From NCBI RefSeq assembly GCF_042666615.1, contig NZ_JBHTDD010000010.1, positions 124,001 through 188,000 of the forward strand: DNA of 64,000 nt, in the 5' to 3' direction. Positions 51,576 through 60,607 of this stretch are shown here, in pieces. The stretch comes from KBS50 sp042666615 (GTDB taxonomy: Bacteria; Actinomycetota; Actinomycetes; Mycobacteriales; Micromonosporaceae). The position numbers were made by a program, and so were the translations under genes. The stretch's first letter is position 1. The number at the start of each line of letters is the position of its first letter. The notes under the pieces are model-generated. The model was not told the origin of the DNA. It saw only the letters and a list, made by a program, of their open reading frames with translations, and did no database searches.

Positions 51576-52364
51576 GTGACTTCGCAGGAGATCCCGCTGC
51601 ACGGCGGGAACGTGAGCACTGTGGTGCGGGTGGGCGACACGGTGCGCCGCAATGTCGGCCCATGGACCCCGGCGGTGCACGCCCTGCTGCGGCACCTGGA
51701 GTACGTCGGGTTCACCGGCTCGCCTCGGGCGCTCGGTATGGACGAGCGAAACCGGGAGGTACTGTCCTACCTTGAGGGCGAGTGCGGTGAATATCCCCTC
51801 AAACCGCACTGGGTGACCGACGAGGCGCTTGTCACCGTCGCCACCATGCTGCGGATGTTCCACGACGCGCAGTACGGGTTCAATCCGCCGCGGGGGGCGG
51901 TGTGGCGCTCGTTCGGCCCGCCCCCGCCGGACACCGAGGTGATCTGCCACCACGACGCCGCCCCGCACAACGTGATCTGGCGGCCGGACGGCACCCTCGC
52001 CCTGATCGACTTCGACCTCGCGTCGCCGGGTGCCCGGATCTACGACGTCGCGTACGCGGCCTGGACCTGGGTGCCGCTCTTCTCCGACCGGGACTCGTAC
52101 ACCCTGGGCTGGAAGCGGCCCGACCGGCCGCGGCGGCTGCGGCTGTTCGCCGACGCGTACGGGTTGATCCCGCGGGACCGGCACCGGCTGGTGCGGACGA
52201 TCCGCAAGCGGATCGTGGACCACGTGGAGGGGATCCGCCGGATGGCGGCGGCGGGCGACCCGGCCTTCGTCCGGATCGTGCACAAGGGCCACCTCCGCCG
52301 CCCGATGCGGGACCTGCGGCTGCTCGACCACGAGCGCCAGCACCTGGAGTGGGCGCTGCGCTGA
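51576..52364 (+). CDS. Aminoglycoside-phosphotransferase-family kinase
   Basis: A 262-residue kinase-fold protein. VTSQEIPLHGGNVSTVVRVG is the start of the family; RNVGPWTPAVHALLRHLEYVG, then VICHHDAAPHNVIWRPDG (catalytic HxDxxxxN) and LALIDFDLASPGARIYDVAY (DFD) show the active site. The substrate is not known; many relatives phosphorylate small metabolites rather than antibiotics. GTG 51576 is preceded by CGGGAGACC, better than the earlier GTG 51504, which lacks a ribosome site. Six to 79 bases from ftsY on the same strand. Confidence 0.82.
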   Translation: MTSQEIPLHGGNVSTVVRVGDTVRRNVGPWTPAVHALLRHLEYVGFTGSPRALGMDERNREVLSYLEGECGEYPLKPHWVTDEALVTVATMLRMFHDAQYGFNPPRGAVWRSFGPPPPDTEVICHHDAAPHNVIWRPDGTLALIDFDLASPGARIYDVAYAAWTWVPLFSDRDSYTLGWKRPDRPRRLRLFADAYGLIPRDRHRLVRTIRKRIVDHVEGIRRMAAAGDPAFVRIVHKGHLRRPMRDLRLLDHERQHLEWALR

Positions 52365-52533
52365 GAACCGTCCGGCGATCGGCTTGCCCGGATGGCCGGA
52401 ATCCGCCGTTTGGGCTCGGCCGCCGACGACTTCGGCCCGGGACTGACGGTTGACGAGATTGTCCCAGCGGGTCGGCCAAGCGATCGATCTGCGGCGGTGA
52501 ATGCACGGTTCGTTCATCGGCTGGAAACAATCG

Positions 52534-52571
52534 GTGACCGAGTCGAAACGCGCCCGGACTTCGGGTGAAAC
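52534..52571 (+). promoter_or_regulatory. GlnR box upstream of amt
   Basis: GTGAC-n6-GAAAC-n6-GGACT-n6-GAAAC follows exactly the four-part GlnR spacing gTnAC-n6-GaAAC-n6-GtnAC-n6-GaAAC; only the third unit departs (GGACT). It lies 141 bases before the amt start. GlnR would switch the nitrogen operon on under nitrogen limitation. The rest of the 347-base gap holds a hairpin and no other gene. Confidence 0.8.
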
Positions 52572-52634
52572 AGCCGCCGTAAAGGCTTTGGCCAGCCGGC
52601 GGACGGGCGGCGCTGCCCGACGTGGTGTGGGGAA

Positions 52635-52667
52635 GTCCCGTGGACCTGCGACGGAGGTCCACGGGAC
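52635..52667 (+). promoter_or_regulatory. Leader hairpin before amt
   Basis: Perfect 13-base arms (52635-52647 and 52655-52667) with a 7-base loop lie 45 bases before the amt start, between the GlnR box and the ribosome site AGGAGG. No T-run. It may be the leader of the previous gene's terminator or a 5'-UTR control; the data do not decide. Confidence 0.45.
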
Positions 52668-52711
52668 GCCCCTCAAAACGAAGGGATTTCACCCCGATAT
52701 AGGAGGCCAGC

Positions 52712-54178
52712 GTGCCTGAGGCGACGATCGACACGGGCCACACCGCGTGGCTGCTGGTGTCGACTGCGCTAGTCCTGCTGATGACCCCCGGTCTGGCGCT
52801 GTTCTACGGCGGGCTGAACCGGGCCAAGGGCGTCCTGAACATGATGTTGATGAGCTTCAGCGCGATCGGGCTCATCTCCGTGCTCTGGTTGGCCTACGGC
52901 TTCTCGCTCGCCTTCGGCAGTAACGACAGCGAGAGCGCGAACGGGTTCATCGGCAGCTTCACCCAGTACCTGGGAACCAAGACGTTCCCCGCGGAACTGT
53001 GGGGCGCCACCGCCGAGAACCCGAGCGGCATCGGCATCCCGACCTACGTGTTCCTCACCTTCCAGCTCACCTTCGCGGTGATCACCGTGGCGCTGATCAG
53101 CGGCGCCATCTCCGACCGGGCCAAGCTGGCCGGCTGGCTGCTCTTCGCGGCCGGCTGGTTCACCCTGGTCTACGTGCCGGTGGCGCACTGGGTCTGGGGC
53201 GGCGGCTTCATCGGCGCCGACCTGCACGCCCTGGACTTCGCCGGCGGTACGGCGGTGCACATCAACTCCGGCGCCGCGGCCCTCGGCCTGGCGTTGGTGC
53301 TCGGCAAGCGGATCGGCTGGCCACGGAATCGGTTCACCCCGCACAACGTGCCGTTCGTGGCGCTCGGCGCCGGGCTGCTCTGGTTCGGCTGGTTCGGCTT
53401 CAACGCCGGCTCCGAGTTGGCCGCCGACGGGATCACCGGCCTCGCCCTGATCAACACCCAGGTCGCGACCGCCGCCGCGGTGCTCGGCTGGATCGCGGTG
53501 GAGTGGCTGCGTACCGGGAAGCCGACCCTCGTCGGCGCATCCTCCGGCGCGGTCGCCGGCCTGGTGGCGGTCACCCCGGCCTGCGGGTTCATCGCACCGT
53601 TCGCCGCGGTGCTGCTCGGTCTGGTGGCCGGCGCGGTCTGTGCCTTCGCGGTGAGCTGGAAGTACAAGCTCGGCTTCGACGACTCGCTGGACGTGGTCGG
53701 GATCCACTTCGTCGGCGGCTGGATCGGTTCGCTCTGGCTCGGCCTGTTCGCCACCGTCGCCGCCAACCCGGCCATCGCCGAGGTCATCGGCGCCTCCGAC
53801 GGGCTGTTCTACGGCGGCGGGCTCACCCAGTTCGGCCGGCAGGCGGCGGCCAGCGCGGTGGTGACCGTATGGTCCTTCGCCGTCGCGTACGGGCTCGGCT
53901 GGCTGATCAACAAGACCATCGGGTTCCGCGTGTCCGCCGAGGCCGAGGTGGACGGGATCGACGTGGCCGAGCACGCGGAGAGCGGCTACGACCTGTCCCC
54001 GGCCGGTGGCGCCGGTCCGGCCGGGGCGTTCGCCCTCGCCGGCATCGGCGGGACGCCCGACGGCGAACCGGCGGTGACGGGGAGCGCGGCCCCCGACGGT
54101 GGAAAGGCCGCGGCGGCCGAGCCCGCCGCGGGTCCGGCGGCACCCGCCGCCGGGGTCGGCGAGAAGGTCCACGGCTAA
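52712..54178 (+). CDS. amtB: Ammonium transporter
   Basis: A 488-residue membrane channel for ammonium. Eleven hydrophobic segments are visible, with LMTPGLALFYGGLNRAKGVL, SAIGLISVLWLAYGFSLAFG, LDFAGGTAVHINSGAAALGLAL, WFGWFGFNAGSELAADG and the twin His region DVVGIHFVGGWIGSLWLG. The last 80 residues are a long cytoplasmic Gly/Ala-rich tail. GTG 52712 follows AGGAGG. First gene of the amt-glnB-glnD operon, so its flow is set by the PII protein encoded 25 bases downstream. Confidence 0.97.
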   Translation: MPEATIDTGHTAWLLVSTALVLLMTPGLALFYGGLNRAKGVLNMMLMSFSAIGLISVLWLAYGFSLAFGSNDSESANGFIGSFTQYLGTKTFPAELWGATAENPSGIGIPTYVFLTFQLTFAVITVALISGAISDRAKLAGWLLFAAGWFTLVYVPVAHWVWGGGFIGADLHALDFAGGTAVHINSGAAALGLALVLGKRIGWPRNRFTPHNVPFVALGAGLLWFGWFGFNAGSELAADGITGLALINTQVATAAAVLGWIAVEWLRTGKPTLVGASSGAVAGLVAVTPACGFIAPFAAVLLGLVAGAVCAFAVSWKYKLGFDDSLDVVGIHFVGGWIGSLWLGLFATVAANPAIAEVIGASDGLFYGGGLTQFGRQAAASAVVTVWSFAVAYGLGWLINKTIGFRVSAEAEVDGIDVAEHAESGYDLSPAGGAGPAGAFALAGIGGTPDGEPAVTGSAAPDGGKAAAAEPAAGPAAPAAGVGEKVHG

Positions 54179-54203
54179 CGTTGCGGCGATGGAGGGGTTG
54201 GAC

Positions 54204-54542
54204 ATGAAGCTGGTGACCGCGGTCATCAAGCCTTACCAGCTCGACGCGGTCAAGGAGGCCCTGCACGCCCTCGGCGTGGCCGGCCTGACCGTGAGCGAGG
54301 TGCAGGGGTACGGGCGGCAGAAGGGGCACACGGAGGTGTACCGGGGCGCCGAGTACACCGTGGAGTTCCTGCCGAAGATCCGGGTGGAGGTGCTCACCGA
54401 CGAGATGGATGTCGACAAGATCGTCGACGCCGTGGTGGCCGCCGCGCGTACCGGAAAGATCGGTGACGGGAAGGTATGGGTGACCCCGGTCGAGGACGTG
54501 GTCCGGGTGCGGACCGGCGAACGCGGCCTGGACGCCCTGTAG
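54204..54542 (+). CDS. glnB: Nitrogen regulatory protein PII
   Basis: A 112-residue PII trimer subunit that senses 2-oxoglutarate and ATP/ADP and blocks AmtB. KLVTAVIKPYQLDAVKEAL starts it; GYGRQKGHTEVYRGAEY is the T-loop with Tyr-51, the site of covalent modification; the C-terminal DGKVWVTPVEDVVRVRTGE is the B/C-loop block. ATG 54204 follows GGAGGGG. In actinobacteria GlnD adenylylates Tyr-51. GlnK and GlnB cannot be told apart by sequence; the Amt neighbour favours the GlnK role. Confidence 0.98.
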   Translation: MKLVTAVIKPYQLDAVKEALHALGVAGLTVSEVQGYGRQKGHTEVYRGAEYTVEFLPKIRVEVLTDEMDVDKIVDAVVAAARTGKIGDGKVWVTPVEDVVRVRTGERGLDAL

Positions 54543-54560
54543 AGACGCCCCTCTTACCCG

Positions 54561-56810
54561 GTGGCCAGGATGGACGCGTCACGACCGGCCGGTTCGGCCG
54601 ACGCGGACCTCCTGGTCGCCGGGGAGGGCCTGGTCGGCGCCGCCGCCCGTGGACAGCGGGCGGCGGCGCTCGACGCCTGGCTGACGGAGTTGTTGCCGGC
54701 CGGCCTCCCGGCCACCGGCGTCGCCCTGCTCGCCGTCGGCGGGCTGGGCCGCCGGGAATGTGCCCCGCACGGGGACCTCGACCTGGTGTTGCTGCACGCC
54801 GGGGTGCCCGGCATCGCCGACCTGGCGGCGACGCTCTGGTATCCGATCTGGGACGCCGGCCGGGCGCTGGACCACTCGGTGCGGACCGTGCCGGAGGCCC
54901 TGTCGATGGCCCACGACGACCTGAAGGTGGCGGTGGGGCTGCTCGACGCCCGCCCGGTCGCCGGGGACGCGACGCTGGCCGGGCAACTCGTCACGGCGGC
55001 CACGGACCAGTGGCGGCGCACCGCCGTCCGCCGGCTGCCCGGGTTGCGCGAACTCACCGAGAAGCGCTGGGAAACCCACGGTGAGCTGGCATTCCTGCTC
55101 GAGGGCGACGTCAAGGAGGCGGCCGGCGGGCTGCGCGACGTCGGCGTGCTGCGGGCCATCGCCCGAGCCGGGGTCACCGACGCGCAGCGGCCGGCGGTCC
55201 GGGCCGCCCAACTGCGCCTGCTGGACACCCGGGACGCTTTGCACGCGACCACCGGCCGCCGGGTGGACCGGCTGGTGGCCCAGGAACGCGACGCCGTGGC
55301 CGGCCTGCTCGGGCTCGCCGGCGGCGACGCCCTGCTGCGCCGGGTCGCCGGCGACGCCCGTACGGTGAGCCACGCCCTGGCCGACGCCTGGCGAGCCGCC
55401 GAGCGGATGTCGCGGCACCGGCGCCCCGGACCGCCGATCCGTCGCCCGGTCGCCCCAGACGTGGTTGAGCAGGACGGCGAACTGGTGCTGGCGCGTACCG
55501 CCGTCCAGGCGCGGCCCGATCCCACCCTGTCGCTGCGGGTGGCGGCCGCCGCCGCCACGCACCGCAGGCCGATCGCCCGGTCCACCGGCGAGTGGCTCGC
55601 CGCCTACAGCCCGCCGCTGCCGGCGCCGTGGCCGCCGGCGGCCCGGTCCGCGTTCGTCCGGCTGCTCGGCGCGGGTGCCGGCCTGGTGCCCGCGTGGGAG
55701 AGCTGCGAGCGGTACGGCCTGGTCGACGGCTGGCTGCCGGACTGGCCCCGGCTGCGCAGCCTGCCGCAGCACAACCCGGTACACCGGTACACGGTCGACC
55801 GGCACCTGGTGGTCACCGCCGCCGAGGCCGGCGCGCTGACCCGGGAGGTGGACCGGCCCGACCTGCTGCTGATCGCGGCGTTGCTGCACGACATCGGCAA
55901 GGGCCTGCCCGGTGGCGAGCACAGCGTCGTCGGCGCCCCGATCGCCGGTGCGCTGGCCAGCCGGATTGGCCTGCCGCCGGCCGACGTGGACCTGATCGAG
56001 CGGCTGGTCCGGCTGCACCTGCTGCTGCCGGAGACGGCCACCCGGCGCGACCTCACCGATCCGGTGACCATCTCCGCGGTCGCCGGGGCGGTGGGCGACG
56101 CGGGCACCCTCGGCCTGCTGCACGCGCTGGCCCGCGCCGACGCCCGGGCCACCGGACCGGCGGCCTGGTCGCCGTGGAAGGACCGGCTGATCGCCGAGCT
56201 GGTCGACCGGGTGGGCACGGCACTGCGTACGGGTGAACTGCCCGCCCCACCGGAGCCGGACCCGGCCCTGGCGGTCGGCCCGCTACCGGTGATCCGGGTG
56301 ACCGGTGACGAGGTGGCGGTGGCGGCGGCCGACCGGCCCGGGCTGCTCGCCTCGGTCGCCGGCTGCCTCGCCGTACACCGGCTGGAGGTGCTCACCGCGG
56401 ACGCCGGAACGATCGCCGGCCGGGCCACGGTGAGCTGCCGGGTGCAGCCGCGCTACGCCGGTCCGCCGGACCCGGTCGCGCTCGCCGCCGACCTGCGTCG
56501 GGTGCTGGCCGGGGACGCGGCGGTGCTGAGCCGGCTGCGCCGGTCGCCGGCCGGGTCGGGGGCGGCGCCCAGGGTGATGTGGCACGCCGCCGCGGCGACC
56601 GGGGCCACCGTGCTGGAGTTGCGCGCCGCCGACGCGGCCGGGCTGCTGCACCGGGTGTGCGCGGCGCTCGCCGGCGCCGGTGCCGAGGTGCGCGCCGCCC
56701 GGATCAGCACCCTCGGTGCCGACGTGGTGGACGCCTTCTACCTGGTTGGTGACTGGTCCGCGCTGGCCGACCGGGAGCGGGTCGAGGCCGCGGTCCTCGC
56801 CGCCATGTGA
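54561..56810 (+). CDS. glnD: PII adenylyl/uridylyltransferase GlnD
   Basis: A 749-residue sensor enzyme. The N-terminal nucleotidyltransferase domain carries LLAVGGLGRRECAPHGDLDLV (GG and DxD); an HD hydrolase domain carries LLHDIGKGLPGGEHSVVG; two C-terminal ACT domains start VIRVTGDEVAVAAADRPGLL and VMWHAAAATGATVLELRAAD. It modifies and demodifies the PII T-loop in response to glutamine. GTG 54561 (or ATG 54570) is the start, 18 bases after glnB. It is the last gene of the operon controlled by the GlnR box before amt. Confidence 0.96.
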   Translation: MARMDASRPAGSADADLLVAGEGLVGAAARGQRAAALDAWLTELLPAGLPATGVALLAVGGLGRRECAPHGDLDLVLLHAGVPGIADLAATLWYPIWDAGRALDHSVRTVPEALSMAHDDLKVAVGLLDARPVAGDATLAGQLVTAATDQWRRTAVRRLPGLRELTEKRWETHGELAFLLEGDVKEAAGGLRDVGVLRAIARAGVTDAQRPAVRAAQLRLLDTRDALHATTGRRVDRLVAQERDAVAGLLGLAGGDALLRRVAGDARTVSHALADAWRAAERMSRHRRPGPPIRRPVAPDVVEQDGELVLARTAVQARPDPTLSLRVAAAAATHRRPIARSTGEWLAAYSPPLPAPWPPAARSAFVRLLGAGAGLVPAWESCERYGLVDGWLPDWPRLRSLPQHNPVHRYTVDRHLVVTAAEAGALTREVDRPDLLLIAALLHDIGKGLPGGEHSVVGAPIAGALASRIGLPPADVDLIERLVRLHLLLPETATRRDLTDPVTISAVAGAVGDAGTLGLLHALARADARATGPAAWSPWKDRLIAELVDRVGTALRTGELPAPPEPDPALAVGPLPVIRVTGDEVAVAAADRPGLLASVAGCLAVHRLEVLTADAGTIAGRATVSCRVQPRYAGPPDPVALAADLRRVLAGDAAVLSRLRRSPAGSGAAPRVMWHAAAATGATVLELRAADAAGLLHRVCAALAGAGAEVRAARISTLGADVVDAFYLVGDWSALADRERVEAAVLAAM

Positions 56811-56911
56811 GATTGCCAGTGGCTTCCCCAACCGCGTACGTCGGTCGGCGTACCCGGAGAGCCGCCCACTGCCGGACGCGCCGCGACGGCGTCCCCGGCA
56901 GCCTGACTGAC

Positions 56912-57835
56912 ATGACGAACCTGGATGCCAACGGCCCGCCGGTGCGGGCCGTGGGGCTGACCAAACGGTACGGAGACCTGGCCGCCGTGGACGCGCTCGA
57001 CCTGACCGTGCGCACCGGCGAGGTGTACGGCTTCCTCGGTCCGAACGGTGCGGGCAAGACCACCACCCTGCGGATGCTGCTCGGGCTGGTCCGTCCCACC
57101 GGCGGCGCGGTGCGCCTGTTCGGCGCCCGCCCCGGCGACCCGCGCCACCTGCGGCAGGTGGGCGCGCTGATCGAGGGCCCGGCGTTCTATCCGTACCTGT
57201 CCGGTCGGGACAACCTGCGGGTGCTGGCCCGCTACGCGGGCGCGCCGGGGCGCCGGGTGCCGGTGGTGCTGGACGTCGTCGACCTGACCGACCGGGCCGG
57301 CGACCGCTACGTGACCTATTCGCTGGGCATGAAGCAGCGGCTCGGCGTGGCGGCGGCCCTGCTCAAGGACCCTCGGCTGCTGATCCTGGACGAGCCGACG
57401 AACGGCCTGGACCCGGCCGGCATGGCGGACATGCGGACGCTGATCCGCCGGCTCGGCGCCGGCGGCTGCACGGTGCTGCTCTCCAGCCACCTGCTCGGCG
57501 AGGTGCAGCAGATCTGTGACCGGGTCGGGGTGATCGCCGGTGGCCGGCTGGTCGCCGAGAGCACGGTCGCCGAGCTGCGCGGCGGCGCGGCGCTGCGGGT
57601 GGTGGCCGAGCCGGTCGACCGGGCCGCCGACCTGGCCCGAGCACTGCTCGGCGCCGACCGGGTACGCGTGCGGGACGGCGCCCTGGAGTTGGCGGTGGAA
57701 CCGGACCGGGCCGCCGCGGTCAACGCCGAACTGGTCGACGCGGGTGTCGCGGTCAGCGAGTTGCGGCCATGCGAGCGCGACCTCGAGGACGTGTTCCTGG
57801 AACTCACCGGAGGAGGGCTGAGGAGTGTCGGGTAG
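56912..57835 (+). CDS. ABC transporter ATP-binding protein
   Basis: A 307-residue ATPase of a two-gene export system. VRAVGLTKRYGDLAAVDALD, then GFLGPNGAGKTTTLRMLLGL (Walker A), VTYSLGMKQRLGVAAALLKD (signature), LLILDEPTNGLDPAG (Walker B) and VLLSSHLLGEVQQICD (His switch). A C-terminal 80 residues resemble DrrA/NatA-type exporters. ATG 56912. It overlaps the permease GTG by ten bases, so the two are made together. The substrate is unknown. Confidence 0.94.
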   Translation: MTNLDANGPPVRAVGLTKRYGDLAAVDALDLTVRTGEVYGFLGPNGAGKTTTLRMLLGLVRPTGGAVRLFGARPGDPRHLRQVGALIEGPAFYPYLSGRDNLRVLARYAGAPGRRVPVVLDVVDLTDRAGDRYVTYSLGMKQRLGVAAALLKDPRLLILDEPTNGLDPAGMADMRTLIRRLGAGGCTVLLSSHLLGEVQQICDRVGVIAGGRLVAESTVAELRGGAALRVVAEPVDRAADLARALLGADRVRVRDGALELAVEPDRAAAVNAELVDAGVAVSELRPCERDLEDVFLELTGGGLRSVG

Positions 57836-58646
57836 CTTCGCGGCGGAACTGACCAAGCTGCTCCGGCGGCCGGCGACCTGGCTGCTGCTGGCCGTGGCCC
57901 TGGTGCTCAGCCTGGTCTTCACCTACCTGTTGCCGTACGCCGGCTACGCGGGCGGGACCGGCGGACCGAACGCCGACCGGGGGTTGGCCGCGATGCTGCC
58001 GGCGAACCTGGTCGGGAACTCGATCGGCGGCCTGCCCATCTTCCTCGGTGCCATCATGGTGATCCTCGGCGTGCTCACGGTCGGCGGCGAGTACGGCTGG
58101 GGAACGTGGAAGACCGTCCTCACCCAGGGACCGTCCCGGCTGGCGGTGCTCGGCGGCAAGCTGCTCGCCCTGGCGGTCGCCACGCTCGCGGTCGTGCTGG
58201 TCCTGTTCGGCGGGGGTGCCGTCGCCGGCGCGCTGATCGCCATGGCCGAGGAGCAGCCGGTCACCTGGCCGTCGGCCGCGGACCTGCTGGTCGGGGTGGG
58301 CGCCGGGTGGCTGGTGGCGGCGATGTGGGCGGCGTTCGGCGGCCTGCTCGCCGTGCTGATGCGGGGCGTGGCGATGCCGGTGGGCCTCGGCCTGGTGTGG
58401 CTGCTCGCCGTGCAGAACCTGCTGGCCGGGGTGGCGGCACCGCTGCTGGACTGGATGGCCCAGCTCCAGAAGGTGCTCCCCGGGCCGAACGCCGGATCGC
58501 TCGTGGCGGCGCTCGGCGCAGCTGCCGACACGCCCGGCGTACAGGCGGTGGTGGGTGGGGGTCAGGCGGCCTGGGTGGTGGCCGCGTACCTGGTCGGCTT
58601 CGTGGCGCTGACCGCCGTGTACCTGCGCCGTCGTGACATCCTGTAG
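57825..58646 (+). CDS. ABC-2 type permease
   Basis: A 273-residue membrane protein with six hydrophobic segments: TWLLLAVALVLSLVFTYL first, then SIGGLPIFLGAIMVILGVL, ALAVATLAVVLVLFGGGAV, LVVAAMWAAFGGLLAVL-like, a middle loop, and AWVVAAYLVGFVALTAVYL last. This is the permease partner of the upstream ATPase. GTG 57825 lies within the ATPase gene. The unit is followed closely by a two-component system, a common arrangement where the sensor controls the exporter. Confidence 0.9.
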   Translation: MSGSFAAELTKLLRRPATWLLLAVALVLSLVFTYLLPYAGYAGGTGGPNADRGLAAMLPANLVGNSIGGLPIFLGAIMVILGVLTVGGEYGWGTWKTVLTQGPSRLAVLGGKLLALAVATLAVVLVLFGGGAVAGALIAMAEEQPVTWPSAADLLVGVGAGWLVAAMWAAFGGLLAVLMRGVAMPVGLGLVWLLAVQNLLAGVAAPLLDWMAQLQKVLPGPNAGSLVAALGAAADTPGVQAVVGGGQAAWVVAAYLVGFVALTAVYLRRRDIL

Positions 58647-58650
58647 CGCC

Positions 58651-59925
58651 ATGGACCCGTTGGACGGGCCGCGTCCAGCAGCGGTCGACCGGGGAACCGC
58701 GGCCGGTGGCCGGCGGTGGTCGGTCCGGTCGGCGCGCCGGGCGGGGTTCGACCTGGTGCTGGCGCTCGGGCTGATGGCCTTCGGGCTGGTCGCCACCAGG
58801 TTCGCCGGCGAGAACCAGCCGGGCTCGACGCCGCTGGACACGCTCGGGGTGGCGCTGATCGTCGCCGCCACCGCCGCCCTGGTGGTACGCCGACGCTGGC
58901 CGCTTGTCACCCTCGGCGTCGACGCGGTGGCCGTGTCGACGTACCTCGTGCTGGGTTATCCGTACGGGCCGGTCCTGATCGCGTACGTGGTGGCGGTCTA
59001 CACCGTCGCGACGCGGCTGCCGACGCGCCGAGCCGCGGTCGCCGGGGTGGTCGCCACCGTGGTCCTGTCGGCGCACGTCGTTGCCGGGATGGACGCCCCG
59101 GGGTGGTTCGGCCTGCTCCCGGCGTCGGCGTGGACGGTGGTGCCGTTCGCGCTGGGGGTCACCGTCCGACTCAACCGGGAGGCGGTGGAGCGCAACCGGG
59201 CCGAACTGGCCCGGCGGCACGCCGACGAGGAACGGTTACGGATCGCGCAGGAGGTGCACGACGTGGTGGGGCACGGCTTGTCGGCCATCAACATGCAGGC
59301 GGAGATCGCGCTGCACCTGTTGCCGAAGCGGCCCGAGCAGGCCGAGTCGGCGCTCGAGGCGATCAGCCGGACCAGCCGCGAGGCGCTCGACGAGCTACGG
59401 GTGACGCTCGCCGTGGTGCGTCGCGGTGCGGACCGGCAGCCGGCACCCGGGCTGGGCCAGTTGGACCAGCTGCGGGACCGGCTGGCCGGCGCGGGGCTGT
59501 CGGTGTCGGTGGCGGTGACCGGGCGGCCGCGGGACCTGCCGGCGGCGGTGGATCTCGCCGGATACCGGGTCGTCCAGGAGTCGCTTACCAATGTGTTGCG
59601 GCACGCCGGGCCGGCCACCGCCGCGGTCCGGATCGGGTACGGCGACCGGGAGGTGACCGTGGAGGTGACGGACCAGGCCCGGCGGTCACCGACCGACCAG
59701 GCCCGGCGGTCACCGGCGGATCGGTCCGGGTCACCTGTCACCGGCCCGCCGGCCGTTCGCGCCGCGGCGCCGGCTCACTCCGCGCGCACGCCGACCGGGG
59801 CCGGCCACGGCCTGGCCGGCATGCGGGAGCGGGTGACGGCCTTGGGCGGGGAGTTCGCCGCCGGACCCCGTCCCGAGGGTGGCTTCCGGGTTTATGCCCG
59901 CATCCCGGCGGAGCCGCGGTCATGA
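58651..59925 (+). CDS. NarL-type sensor histidine kinase
   Basis: A 424-residue kinase. Four to five membrane helices (residues 25-180) precede the dimerisation helix RIAQEVHDVVGHGLSAINMQ with the phospho-His. The ATPase domain has SLTNVLRHAGPATAAVRIGYG (N box) and GHGLAGMRERVTALGGEF (G2). Between them, the normal DDGxG (G1) text is replaced by TDQARRSPTDQARRSP and 40 Pro/Ala residues, made partly of a 24-base duplication. Catalytic ability is therefore in doubt, although the Asp is kept. ATG 58651 after the ABC permease; its stop overlaps the regulator. Confidence 0.9.
   Translation: MDPLDGPRPAAVDRGTAAGGRRWSVRSARRAGFDLVLALGLMAFGLVATRFAGENQPGSTPLDTLGVALIVAATAALVVRRRWPLVTLGVDAVAVSTYLVLGYPYGPVLIAYVVAVYTVATRLPTRRAAVAGVVATVVLSAHVVAGMDAPGWFGLLPASAWTVVPFALGVTVRLNREAVERNRAELARRHADEERLRIAQEVHDVVGHGLSAINMQAEIALHLLPKRPEQAESALEAISRTSREALDELRVTLAVVRRGADRQPAPGLGQLDQLRDRLAGAGLSVSVAVTGRPRDLPAAVDLAGYRVVQESLTNVLRHAGPATAAVRIGYGDREVTVEVTDQARRSPTDQARRSPADRSGSPVTGPPAVRAAAPAHSARTPTGAGHGLAGMRERVTALGGEFAAGPRPEGGFRVYARIPAEPRS
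59671..59718 (+). repeat. 24-bp tandem duplication in the histidine kinase gene
   Basis: Two adjacent 24-base units starting GACCAGGCCCGGCGGTCACC encode DQARRSPT and DQARRSPA. They sit where the G1 box of the ATPase domain should be. Confidence 0.85.
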
Positions 59926-60578
59926 TCCGGGTGTTGATCGCCGACGACCAGGACCTGGTCCGGCTGGGGCTGCGCACGCTTGTGGAGAGCGAGGAAGGGT
60001 TGGCCGTGGCGGGCGAGGCGGCCGATGGGCTCGCGGCGGTGCGGGAGGCACGGCTCGGCCGGCCGGACGTGGTGCTCATGGATGTGCGGATGCCGGGCAT
60101 CGACGGGATCGAGGCGACCCGCCGGATCGCGGCCGATCCCGACCTTTCCGTCACCCGGGTCATCGTGCTGACCACGTTCGAGCTGGACGAGTACGTCTTC
60201 GACGCGCTGCGGTACGGCGCCAGCGGTTTCCTCATCAAGGACACCCGGCCGGCCGAACTGCTCCGCGCCATCCGACTGGTGGCCGAGGGGGAGGCGTTGC
60301 TGTCGCCGACGGTGACCCGCCGGGTGGTCCGGGAGTTCGCCACCCGACCTTCCCGGGTGCTCAAACCACATCCCCGGCTCGGCACGCTTACCGACCGGGA
60401 GCGGGAGGTCGTCGGTCTGGTCGGGGAGGGGCTCAGCAACGACGAGATCGGCAAGCGGTTGGTGGTGAGTCCGGCGACGGCGCGTACCCATGTGAGCCGG
60501 GCGATGACCAAGCTCGGCGCCCGGGACCGGGCCCAGCTCGTGGTCTTCGCGTACCAATCGGGCCTGGTGGATCCCTGA
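59922..60578 (+). CDS. LuxR/NarL-type response regulator
   Basis: A 218-residue regulator. RVLIADDQDLVRLGLRTLVE contains the acidic pair, DVVLMDVRMPGIDGIEATR the phospho-acceptor Asp-54, and LIKDTRPAELLRAIR the Lys loop. The C-terminal LuxR helix-turn-helix reads TDREREVVGLVGEGLSNDEI then SPATARTHVSRAMTKLGARD. ATG 59922 overlaps the kinase stop (ATGA). It probably controls the ABC exporter just upstream. The stop is followed by a C-rich tract and palindrome E5. Confidence 0.95.
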   Translation: MIRVLIADDQDLVRLGLRTLVESEEGLAVAGEAADGLAAVREARLGRPDVVLMDVRMPGIDGIEATRRIAADPDLSVTRVIVLTTFELDEYVFDALRYGASGFLIKDTRPAELLRAIRLVAEGEALLSPTVTRRVVREFATRPSRVLKPHPRLGTLTDREREVVGLVGEGLSNDEIGKRLVVSPATARTHVSRAMTKLGARDRAQLVVFAYQSGLVDP

Positions 60579-60607
60579 CCCCCTGACCCCCGGCTCCCTT
60601 CCCTGCT

